Assembly: GCA_036386835.1 (NCBI GenBank)
Contig: DASVUX010000034.1
Span: 1-64,000, forward strand
DNA from: 2-12-FULL-35-15 sp036386835
Lineage (GTDB): Bacteria > Bacteroidota > Bacteroidia > 2-12-FULL-35-15
Length of the DNA stretch: 64,000 bases
Direction: 5' to 3'
Each line of letters opens with the position of its first letter. Positions within the stretch are counted from its first letter, which is position 1. This document shows, one piece after another, positions 50,786 through 59,244 of this stretch. The notes under the pieces were generated by a model. The model was given only the letters and a program-made list of their open reading frames with translations. It was not told where the DNA came from and made no database searches. The position numbers and the translations under genes are program-made.

Positions 50786-52876
50786 TCATTCATCCTTTCC
50801 AGGTTGTTCTTCTTTTGGTGTTCCCTCTTTTTCTGAAGCATCTTCACCACCATTATCGTAACGTATCAGTGCGGGATCTATCTTTCCAATAACCTTGAAT
50901 TCTGTCCTCCTGTTGATCTGCCGGCCTTCAGGGTTGTCGCTCCCATCCCTGTTCTCGTTAGGCGCCAGCGGGATTGTTTCACCATAACCTTTAGGCGTGA
51001 GCCTGCTTTTATCAATGCCTTTTCCGGATAAATAATTTACCACACTCTCAGCACGCTTCTGGGAAAGCTTCATGTTGTATGCATCTGTGCCTTTGCTGTC
51101 CGTATGCGATGACAGTTCGAGAATAATGTCAGGGTTCTTTTGGAGCAGGAGCAGCAAAGTGGTGTCAAGAAGTATTTTTGAATCATGTGTCAGCTGTGCG
51201 CTGCTGAATTCATAATTCAGATGCGGAATAACGATGGGCTGAACAGGTATCGGTTCAAGCTCGATATTCTTTCTTAGTGTATCTGATTTCTTAATGTTTT
51301 TGGTTGATACGGTGACTGAATTATTGAAGTGGTCATTCCTTCCGGCTTCAATTATGTAATCCATTCCCGGCCTTAGCTGCAGCTTGTAATCACACCCTGG
51401 AACAGTGATCTCTTCTGAAAGGTACTTATCCTCACCGTTAACGATATACACACTCAGCTTCGCATTATCAATACAGTCCTTTGTTTTTGAATCAAGGATC
51501 TTTCCGATGCAGATCAATTCAATAAAGTTGGTATAAACAAATTCATAAATATCATCACAGCACGTTGCATTGTATAACGATTGGCCCCCGGCCCGGTTCG
51601 AAGCGATGAAGCCTCCTTTAGCATCTGTTTTTAATGCAAAATCAAGGTCATCAGCCGGAGAGTTGACAGGCGGGCCTAAATTCACTGAGGGTTCCCATGC
51701 GTTCAGTTCACCGGTGGAGCGGTAAATATCGAGTCCGCCAATATTTGCTTTCCCATCGGTACTGTAATAAAGTGTTTTTGTTTTTACGTCATAGAATGGG
51801 GTGATCTCACTGCCGATCGTATTGATCTTGTTTCCTGCATTCTTTGGTGCTTTAAAAGATTTTTTCCGGGGATCAAATTCGGAGTACCAGATATCGAGTC
51901 CTCCCCGTGTTCCCGGGCGGTCAGATACAAAATAAAGGATTTCCTGGTTCTTCTTGCTGCCTCTTCCCATAGTTGGGTGAGTGGAGGTGTATCCGGCCAT
52001 ATTGATCTGCTCGTCCATTAATACCGGCTCTGACCAGGCCTTTCCCTTTTTCTCGGAATACCAGATCTTACAAATCATTTTGTACTGCCAGTTCTGTTCG
52101 CAGCGGGTGAAATAAAAACGTGTCCTGTCAAGTGAGAAGGTTCCGTTGGCAATATTAATATCATTTGAATTGAAAGGGCCTTCGAGTTCGCCCTTGAATT
52201 TCCAGTCCTGGTCTGATTTTTCACCAATGTAGAATTTCCTGACAGGAAGTTTCATCGTGTCAACGGTTTTTGCGTCATAGAACTTCGCCTCTGTTTCTCT
52301 CAGTGAACCAAAGATCAGTTCTTTTTCAGAAACAGGAATAGGGGAGAAGTCAATGTGCGGATTATTGATTGCATTTCCCATGTTTGAGATTACTGCATTC
52401 GGGACCGAATCCTTGTAAAGGGCAGGCAGGTTACAGCCTTCCAGTTCTGTTTTGTAAAGCTTTTTTAAACGTTCATCAGAAACGTCCTTGCTTATCTTTT
52501 TAAATTTGGCAAGATTCTCTCCGGCTTCTTTATGCTTGCCGTTTGCCTTTTGCATTGCTGCAAGATAAAATAACGCATCAGGGTATTTTTCAAGTGAGCT
52601 TGTGCAGACCTGTTCATAATATTTTTCCGCCTCAGCATAATTCCGTGTATACCGATATAACTCAGCTGCTTTGTACTGGTTCTTGGCATTCGCAGGGGCG
52701 AGTGCGACAAGCTGCTTATAGTATTCCAGTGCAAGATAGATCTCTCCTGTTCTTTCAGCTTCCCTGGCAAGATTCTTCAGCTGGCCTTCCTTCTTTTCAT
52801 CGATTTCCAGGGAGACCTGCGCGATGCCTGCAGAAAAGAAAAACAAACAAGAAATAATAAGCAGGGGCCTGAACAT
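50786..52876 (-). CDS. TPR/PD40/OmpA outer-membrane-associated protein, PorE-like
   Basis: The 696-residue protein has a signal peptide of about 20 residues. Domains in order: TPR repeats (about 25-130), a beta propeller of PD40 repeats (about 170-440; 'LYFVSDRPGTRGGLDIWYS', 'LYYSTDGKANIGGLDIYRS'), a carboxypeptidase-regulatory-like domain (about 445-535) and a C-terminal OmpA peptidoglycan-binding domain (about 560-660; 'LELSSHTDSKGTDAYNMKLS'). This is the PorE layout of the T9SS. I chose the ATG at 52876, 11 bases after the PorP/SprF stop; a TTG at 52903 would overlap that gene. It is last in a three-gene operon. Confidence 0.85.
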   Translation of the reverse strand: MFRPLLIISCLFFFSAGIAQVSLEIDEKKEGQLKNLAREAERTGEIYLALEYYKQLVALAPANAKNQYKAAELYRYTRNYAEAEKYYEQVCTSSLEKYPDALFYLAAMQKANGKHKEAGENLAKFKKISKDVSDERLKKLYKTELEGCNLPALYKDSVPNAVISNMGNAINNPHIDFSPIPVSEKELIFGSLRETEAKFYDAKTVDTMKLPVRKFYIGEKSDQDWKFKGELEGPFNSNDINIANGTFSLDRTRFYFTRCEQNWQYKMICKIWYSEKKGKAWSEPVLMDEQINMAGYTSTHPTMGRGSKKNQEILYFVSDRPGTRGGLDIWYSEFDPRKKSFKAPKNAGNKINTIGSEITPFYDVKTKTLYYSTDGKANIGGLDIYRSTGELNAWEPSVNLGPPVNSPADDLDFALKTDAKGGFIASNRAGGQSLYNATCCDDIYEFVYTNFIELICIGKILDSKTKDCIDNAKLSVYIVNGEDKYLSEEITVPGCDYKLQLRPGMDYIIEAGRNDHFNNSVTVSTKNIKKSDTLRKNIELEPIPVQPIVIPHLNYEFSSAQLTHDSKILLDTTLLLLLQKNPDIILELSSHTDSKGTDAYNMKLSQKRAESVVNYLSGKGIDKSRLTPKGYGETIPLAPNENRDGSDNPEGRQINRRTEFKVIGKIDPALIRYDNGGEDASEKEGTPKEEQPGKDE

Positions 52877-52887
52877 ATAGAATGATT

Positions 52888-53892
52888 TTAATACCTGTCG
52901 CAAGGCAAGGCAGTAAATTTAGGTTTTAAACTGGGCGCAGTGTAGATCAGTGAAAATTCAAAAGTGGTTCTTCGTTTAACATTATCGCTCAGAGACGAAA
53001 CGTTCACATCGTAGCTAAAACCAAGGTCGATCTGCTTGAAGCGGCAGCCTACAACAGGAATGGCCGCGTCAAGTGTCCGCTTTATCCCATGACGGTAATA
53101 AATGCCCGCGAATATAGAAGTGATCGTTTTGTTCGGAAGCTTGTACCTTACGTTTGTTCCAAGCACCATGTCGTTGGCGTTGGTTGTCCACATCCACAAT
53201 AATTTGGGCTGAAGGATGAATTTTGGTGAAAGATGATAATCCACTTCCGCATGAACAACTTTTCGCGTTCTCAGTCGTTCGGTTACTGTGTTAAAATATG
53301 TGTCCTTCGGGCGGTTAACATGATTTAGCGCGAAGCCGACTTTAGGTTCCAGCTTTCCGAATCGCTTATTCCACTGCACACCAAGATTAAGATCAAAGAA
53401 ATATTGTGAAGCGCTGATATTGCTTTCCTGGTTGGAAAGATCCTGGTTAAAAGTGCCATCAGCATAATCCCATTGAACCGGGAAAGTTTGTTTGGAGAGG
53501 TCTGTCTTTCTGAATGTAAGGCCCGGCTGAATACCTACCCTGAAAGTATGTCCCTTGTATTTGTATCCATAACCTCCTGTTAAAATAACTTTTGTGGTTA
53601 CCTGGTTAAAGCCGGTGAATTCATCACGGGCAACCATAATACCACCGTCTATCTCGTGGGAATAATAGTGAAATGCTTTATCAAATGAAATAATGTAAGT
53701 GCTGATCGGATCAGAGATCTCTCTCCATTGGTTGCGGTAATTTCCCGTTACCCTGTAATCGCCTTCAAAGTCACCTACTTTGGCAGGGCTTAGTAAATGA
53801 TCAGAATGGTAGAATTGTGAAAGATGGATATCCTGGGCGTATGAAGCAGCAGTAGCGGTAAAAATAAAAAGTGCAGAGTATAAGTGCTTCAT
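52888..53892 (-). CDS. PorP/SprF family outer-membrane protein
   Basis: The 334-residue protein has a signal peptide ending YA-Q20, followed by 'DIHLSQFYHSDHLLSPAKVG', the N-terminal hallmark of the PorP/SprF family ('QDPHFSQFYASPLYLNPA' in others). The remainder forms alternating strands of a beta barrel. PorP binds PorK/PorN peptides in the T9SS; SprF-like paralogues are needed to secrete particular adhesins with type-B sorting domains. Its neighbour is such an adhesin. Its ATG overlaps the stop of the M43 protease gene by one base (TAATG). Confidence 0.92.
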   Translation of the reverse strand: MKHLYSALFIFTATAASYAQDIHLSQFYHSDHLLSPAKVGDFEGDYRVTGNYRNQWREISDPISTYIISFDKAFHYYSHEIDGGIMVARDEFTGFNQVTTKVILTGGYGYKYKGHTFRVGIQPGLTFRKTDLSKQTFPVQWDYADGTFNQDLSNQESNISASQYFFDLNLGVQWNKRFGKLEPKVGFALNHVNRPKDTYFNTVTERLRTRKVVHAEVDYHLSPKFILQPKLLWMWTTNANDMVLGTNVRYKLPNKTITSIFAGIYYRHGIKRTLDAAIPVVGCRFKQIDLGFSYDVNVSSLSDNVKRRTTFEFSLIYTAPSLKPKFTALPCDRY

Positions 53893-54683
53893 TACCACAT
53901 TCCGGTTTGTGACAGGTATTTTTTGGCCATCTTCATATACTGGTCATGCGTAAATCCGCAGGCACAGTTATCAGGATAATATGACATTATATTTCCGACA
54001 ATAGGATCATAAAAATCACCGTTTGCATCCGTAAGCATAGAAATGAACCTGCAGCTTCCGTTAACATAATTGGAAGTTGGTTGGCCATCTACAAATGGGT
54101 CTGAGGGAGTATCACAGATCAGATCACCGGCAGTTAAACAATTCGATCCGTCAACAAGTTCCGTCCCGCTGCCTTCAAATGTGTGCAGGAGGCCAAAATA
54201 ATGGCCCATCTCATGTTTGAGGGTTTTGGAGGTGGACCCGATGCAGGAAGCGAGCTTTTTGATCACTACACCTTCTGAATTTAAATTGGTGATACACCCG
54301 AGTCCCGCAAACCCGCAGGCCCCCGCAGGCGATTCGATCTGTTCAACGTAATAAAGATTAATGCGGTTCTTCACATTGTAAAGGACCTGCATTTCTTCCC
54401 AGTTCTGATTTTTAATTGTATTATAATAAGAGTTGTCTATGTAGCGGAACTCGCATACTTCAAATGATACACATATCGGTGCAAAAGCTTTGTTCAGGGA
54501 ATCCACATTCTCGAGGATCTGCGGTTCTGTAATACCCGGAGCGGGTGTATTGTCACGGACAATATGAACAACGATAGAAAACTTTTTATCAATACAGGGC
54601 AAGCGTTCCCGGATCTGGGCTGATACCAGCGTGGTCAGGCAGCTAAGCAATAGTAATGAAATAAATTTTTTCATCCGGTTCAT
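53892..54683 (-). CDS. M43 family zinc metalloprotease (pappalysin/cytophagalysin-like)
   Basis: The 263-residue secreted protease has a signal peptide of about 22 residues, the zinc site 'KHEMGHYFGLLH' (H157, E158, H161, H167) and the Met-turn 'GNIMSYYP' near 230. Eight or more cysteines are placed as in the M43 catalytic domain. No C-terminal sorting domain is attached, unlike many M43 proteins of Bacteroidota. It is the first gene of the operon with PorP/SprF and PorE-like genes, divergent from the PKD adhesin; it may process the adhesin or its targets. Confidence 0.9.
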   Translation of the reverse strand: MNRMKKFISLLLLSCLTTLVSAQIRERLPCIDKKFSIVVHIVRDNTPAPGITEPQILENVDSLNKAFAPICVSFEVCEFRYIDNSYYNTIKNQNWEEMQVLYNVKNRINLYYVEQIESPAGACGFAGLGCITNLNSEGVVIKKLASCIGSTSKTLKHEMGHYFGLLHTFEGSGTELVDGSNCLTAGDLICDTPSDPFVDGQPTSNYVNGSCRFISMLTDANGDFYDPIVGNIMSYYPDNCACGFTHDQYMKMAKKYLSQTGMW

Positions 54684-54805
54684 TTAAAGAAAACAAAGTT
54701 AGAAGAAAAAACATTCCTTTCTTCTAATGTACTATTTTGTTCCAATTAAATTCAAAAGCTGGCTTCCGTCACTTAAAATAGTTTATTTTTGATTTTTTAC
54801 GTGAG

Positions 54806-57800
54806 ATGGGAATAAAGAAAATCATATTTGTTGTTGCTGCAGTTATTTCAGTCTTTGCGGCAAATAGCCAGACCTCTGATATCTCGGAAGGCTGTGCGCC
54901 AGCAGTAGTCCAGTTTACAGCCCCGGCGGGTTCTGCCACATGGTTTTGGGATTTCCAGGACGGAGCAACTTCAAATCTTCAGAATCCATCTAATACATTC
55001 ACTACCCCTGGAACATACATTGTTGAATTCAGCAATTCCCCTGCAGGCCCGGTTGCAGGAACAGTAACGATCACTATTCATCCGAAGCCGGTGCCGGTAT
55101 TAACTGCATCCACACTTACCCAGGGCTGCGCACCGTTAAATGTGACCATGGCAGTGAATACTTCCTTGCCGGGCGGTGTTGGCCTGACATCTTATAACTG
55201 GACGTTTGGTGATGGTGGTGGCGGTGCGGGCACACCTGTTTCGCATGTTTATGGTGCCGGCATCTTCAGCATTTCCATTGAGCTGATCACCAATTCTCCC
55301 ACCTGTAATGTGACAACTATTTATCCTGATTTTATTTCTGCATCAAATCCTCCTGCTGCTGCGTTTACTACTAACCCTAATCCTCCTTCATCCTGCACTA
55401 CGCCTTTTGCAGTTAATTTTACAAACACCACTACCTCCTCTCTGCCGCTTACATATACGTGGAACATGGGGAACGGGAACACTTATACTACGCTGAACCC
55501 TGCATCGCAGACTTATACTGCAAATGGAGCATACCCTGTCGTGCTCACTGCAACGGATACGAATAACTGTTCTGCTACATTTACCCAAAATGTATCCATC
55601 GGGCAGCCTGTTGCGAATTTTTCAATACCCGATACTGTTTGCATTAATGTGCCGGTCGACAGTCTTGAAAACCTGTCTTCCACGGGAGCCTCTTTCTGGA
55701 GCCTTGGTGCGGGCGGGTCATTTCTTCCTCCCTATAATTCAAATTCTTTTGAGCCTACTATTCAGTTTAGTACTCCCGGAATGCATTTTATTACGCTTAC
55801 CACAATTGCAGGTGCATGTACAAATGATACAACCATAGCAGTGTACGTTGAAGAACCAACTGTAACATTTACGGCAGTCCCGGCATACAGCTGTTATGAA
55901 CCTTTGTCGGTTCAATACAATGGCAGCTCTCCCAACAATGTAACTGACTGGGACTGGAGCTTTGGTGATAGTATCCAGAATCCTGTATTTGTGCATGACG
56001 TTACAAAGGATTCTGCGGATATTGAGCTTGGAGAGAACAGTATTCCTGCAACTTTGACAATTACTACAGCTAATGGTTGTATCGCATCATTTACTTCACC
56101 TATAATTATAAATCTTCCTTGGGCAAGATTTATTCCGGACTTAACTGAAGGATGTGCACCTTTAACTGTTACATTCAATGATTCCACCCGGTCAAACGAA
56201 CCTGTGGTTAACTGGTCATGGGAGTATGATGACGGCTCACCGGTAAATTCACTGGCAAGCGGTGCCCCGCATACACACGTTTTTAATACTCCGGGTGAAT
56301 ATGATGTGGTGCTTACAATAACGAACAGTCTTGGTTGCAAGGATACATCTTATCCTGTGCGGATAGAAGTAGGCGGCCCGGTTGTACTGGATTTCACCGT
56401 TGACAAGGTGGATATATGCCCCGGGGAGACGGTGACATTTACAAATCTCACCGCAGACAGCGCGAATGTTGATGCCTGGCACTATTCCGCAAGTGAAGAA
56501 TTACTATCACATTGTTTTACGGATGGCAGCCCTTCTTTTGTTTTTGACGGTCATACAGGTCCGCAGTCGATCACGCTCACAGCCGAATACAACGGATGTT
56601 ATTCTACGATCACCAAGCCGAATCTTATCAACGTTAAAGGCCCGATAGCCGGTTTTGATTACCTGATCGATTGCAATACTCCATATGATATTCAATTGAC
56701 AGATACCAGCCAGGATGCAACAAGCCTGACCTGGGATTTCGGGGATGGCACATCATCAACTTCGGGCGGAACATTCACCCACACGTATGCTGCTTCCGGA
56801 GACTATACTATAATTCTGACGGCAGTTAACAGTACTTCAGGCTGCCCGGCTTCCTCAGACACGATCGTTGCACATATCAGGAATATTGTTGCGATGTTTG
56901 CCACCGACAGCCTCCTTTGTGGCGGCAGCAGCTATAGCTATGATGCCTCGCCTTCCATAGATGTAGGGCCTTCATGCTATCGGGGTTATACATGGTTTTT
57001 CAGCGATCCCTCCATGCGCCCCATCACTTCAAGCAGTCCGAACAGCCCGATCTCCTTTTCAAATGCCGGTGCACAGACAGTAGGGCTCGTTGTGATGGAT
57101 ATAAACGGATGTAAGGATACTCTTATCAAAACGGTTGAAGTATATAATCTCGTTCCCAGTTATACTGTGAGTGACATGAATATCTGTTTGCCTGATACGA
57201 TCTCATTCACAAACATGAGTACTTCAGATACAACAATAACCTCTTACAGCTGGTCATTTGGTGACGGCACACCAAACGGATCAACACAAAATGCTACTCA
57301 TATTTATAATACGGCAGCAGGTTCAGCCTATTTAACGTCTTTAACAATAACGAATGCACTGGGATGTACCGGGACGCTTACGCAGCTGATCACGATTTAC
57401 ACCCCGACAAGCGTGATTTCAAGTTTGCCGAATATCTGCCTGGGGCAGCCGGTAACACTGAACGCTACAAATTATACTTCACAGGGTTCCGGTCTCTCAT
57501 ATAACTGGAATTTTGGTGATGGTAATTTTGCCACAGGAAATAATCAGAGCCATGTTTTCACTACGTCAGGATCTCATCTCATAACGCTTACCTATAGTGA
57601 GATTGCTACAGGTTGTACGGGAACAGCCACAGTCAATCTGAATATCCAGGATTATCCTGTTGCCGGCTTTGTGAGTGATGTTGACAGTCTTACAACATTG
57701 TGTAACCCGCAACAGGTGAATTTTACCAATACATCAACAAGCAGTTCCCCGATCACCCCGCTGTGGAACTGGGGTGCCGGAACGAGCAATTCATCTGCGC

Positions 57801-59161
57801 TTTCGCTCGTGTTTGCAACAGGCACACATAATGTTTCACTTGTTGTAAGCACAAGTTATGGCTGTAAGGATACGGTTACGAAAGTGCTGAATGTAGTCGG
57901 GCCGGCAGGGGATTTTATAATGAGTAATAATAATATCTGTAAAGGGGATGTGATCACGTTCACGTTGTTTGATACACTTGACGTGGGCAGCTACTCATGG
58001 GATTTTGGCGATGGGTTCTCAATTGATAATGTGAGTCCTGTTTCTCATCCATACAACTTCCTGCCGCCTTCCGGGCAAACAGTTGCGAAACTTACGGTTT
58101 ACGGACAGGATAATGTATGTCCTGTGGTGGTCCAGCAAACTGTGTTTATCCATTATGTAAAAGCGGATTTCACAAGAAATGATTCTCTCCTTTGCCTGGG
58201 TGAAAGTGTTTCATTCATCAACACATCATCACCGCCAAGCGGCAATATTTTTACCTGGAACCTCGGTGATGGAACAACCTCCGGTACTTCCACCGGGCTG
58301 AGCCATACATATGCTGATACCGGGACTTACCATACGATCCTCATCGCCCAAAACAGCAGCTTCGGATGCAGGGATACAACTACAAAATTGATCACTGTGT
58401 TGCCATTACCGATAGTAGATCCTGTTGGTGACTCCGTGTGCATGTACAGTGCGGCACAGCTTTCAGTGAATGGGTATGATCCTGCAAATAATTATATCTA
58501 TAGCTGGACCCCCGGAACAGAATTAAATAATGATTCCATTTACAACCCAACACTCACAGGTTTGAATTCCGGCTCTTATACAGTTACCGTAGTGGATACG
58601 AACAGCTGCAGGAATACAGGCTCGGCTTATTTGTATGTTGTGCCCCCATTAACAGGTTTCGTCTGGGATACGACCATCGTGCTGGGTGATTCAGCCATGT
58701 TGCCGATCAGTAATGCCGATGGAACGATCTTGTTTACCTGGACTCCGCCCGATGGATTAAGCTGCCTGCAATGTTCAAATCCTTCGGCAAGGCCGCTTGA
58801 AGAGATGACTTATATGTTGTACGCTGAAGATATCTTCGGATGTACAAATGCTACATATTATTTTAATATCGATATTCACCCTGAGATCTTCGTTGAACTT
58901 CCAACAACATTCACTCCGAATGGCGATGGTGTTAACGATGTCATCTATGTAAAAGGCTGGGGAATCAAAGAGCTGCAAAGCTTCCAGATCTACAACCGAT
59001 GGGGTGAACTGGTATTTGAGTCCAACGACCTGGTGCTTGGCTGGGATGGATTCTACAAAGGCATATTGCAGAACAACGATGTGTATGTGTATAAAGTTCG
59101 CGCTATGAGCTGGTCTGATCAGGAGTTATCCAAAGAAGGCCATATAAATTTGATGCGTTAA
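54806..59161 (+). CDS. Giant PKD-repeat adhesin with type-B T9SS sorting domain
   Basis: The 1451-residue protein has a signal peptide ending ANS-Q. It consists of about fourteen PKD-like domains of 80-95 residues. Good examples carry 'YNWTFGDG', 'LTWDFGDG', 'YSWSFGDG', 'YNWNFGDG' and 'YSWDFGDG'; several others are degenerate. Many units open with 'GCAPL' or 'NICLG/P', so paired cysteines recur. The last 90 residues, from 'TTFTPNGDGVNDVI' through 'IYNRWGELVFES' and 'WDGFYKG', are the gliding-motility-associated CHU_C domain, that is, a type-B T9SS signal. It is divergent from the M43-PorP/SprF-PorE-like operon, whose PorP/SprF protein is its likely secretion partner. Confidence 0.9.
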   Translation: MGIKKIIFVVAAVISVFAANSQTSDISEGCAPAVVQFTAPAGSATWFWDFQDGATSNLQNPSNTFTTPGTYIVEFSNSPAGPVAGTVTITIHPKPVPVLTASTLTQGCAPLNVTMAVNTSLPGGVGLTSYNWTFGDGGGGAGTPVSHVYGAGIFSISIELITNSPTCNVTTIYPDFISASNPPAAAFTTNPNPPSSCTTPFAVNFTNTTTSSLPLTYTWNMGNGNTYTTLNPASQTYTANGAYPVVLTATDTNNCSATFTQNVSIGQPVANFSIPDTVCINVPVDSLENLSSTGASFWSLGAGGSFLPPYNSNSFEPTIQFSTPGMHFITLTTIAGACTNDTTIAVYVEEPTVTFTAVPAYSCYEPLSVQYNGSSPNNVTDWDWSFGDSIQNPVFVHDVTKDSADIELGENSIPATLTITTANGCIASFTSPIIINLPWARFIPDLTEGCAPLTVTFNDSTRSNEPVVNWSWEYDDGSPVNSLASGAPHTHVFNTPGEYDVVLTITNSLGCKDTSYPVRIEVGGPVVLDFTVDKVDICPGETVTFTNLTADSANVDAWHYSASEELLSHCFTDGSPSFVFDGHTGPQSITLTAEYNGCYSTITKPNLINVKGPIAGFDYLIDCNTPYDIQLTDTSQDATSLTWDFGDGTSSTSGGTFTHTYAASGDYTIILTAVNSTSGCPASSDTIVAHIRNIVAMFATDSLLCGGSSYSYDASPSIDVGPSCYRGYTWFFSDPSMRPITSSSPNSPISFSNAGAQTVGLVVMDINGCKDTLIKTVEVYNLVPSYTVSDMNICLPDTISFTNMSTSDTTITSYSWSFGDGTPNGSTQNATHIYNTAAGSAYLTSLTITNALGCTGTLTQLITIYTPTSVISSLPNICLGQPVTLNATNYTSQGSGLSYNWNFGDGNFATGNNQSHVFTTSGSHLITLTYSEIATGCTGTATVNLNIQDYPVAGFVSDVDSLTTLCNPQQVNFTNTSTSSSPITPLWNWGAGTSNSSALSLVFATGTHNVSLVVSTSYGCKDTVTKVLNVVGPAGDFIMSNNNICKGDVITFTLFDTLDVGSYSWDFGDGFSIDNVSPVSHPYNFLPPSGQTVAKLTVYGQDNVCPVVVQQTVFIHYVKADFTRNDSLLCLGESVSFINTSSPPSGNIFTWNLGDGTTSGTSTGLSHTYADTGTYHTILIAQNSSFGCRDTTTKLITVLPLPIVDPVGDSVCMYSAAQLSVNGYDPANNYIYSWTPGTELNNDSIYNPTLTGLNSGSYTVTVVDTNSCRNTGSAYLYVVPPLTGFVWDTTIVLGDSAMLPISNADGTILFTWTPPDGLSCLQCSNPSARPLEEMTYMLYAEDIFGCTNATYYFNIDIHPEIFVELPTTFTPNGDGVNDVIYVKGWGIKELQSFQIYNRWGELVFESNDLVLGWDGFYKGILQNNDVYVYKVRAMSWSDQELSKEGHINLMR

Positions 59162-59172
59162 CACGATTAAGA

Positions 59173-59204
59173 ATAAAAAACCGCTGAGCAGCGGTTTTTT
59201 TTAT
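59173..59204. terminator. Bidirectional terminator after the PKD adhesin
   Basis: CCGCT-GAGC-AGCGG (59181-59194) is flanked by an A6 run and a T8 run. It serves the plus-strand adhesin and possibly the convergent GloVer gene. Confidence 0.85.
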
Positions 59205-59244
59205 TCCTAATTTCATGAAATCAATTATTTACCGTAGTAATTAA

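Noticed and set aside
54806..59161. Possible CRISPR or DNA-level tandem repeats in the PKD gene
   Set aside because: The repetition is at the protein level with drifting codons; there are no identical direct repeats separated by unique spacers.
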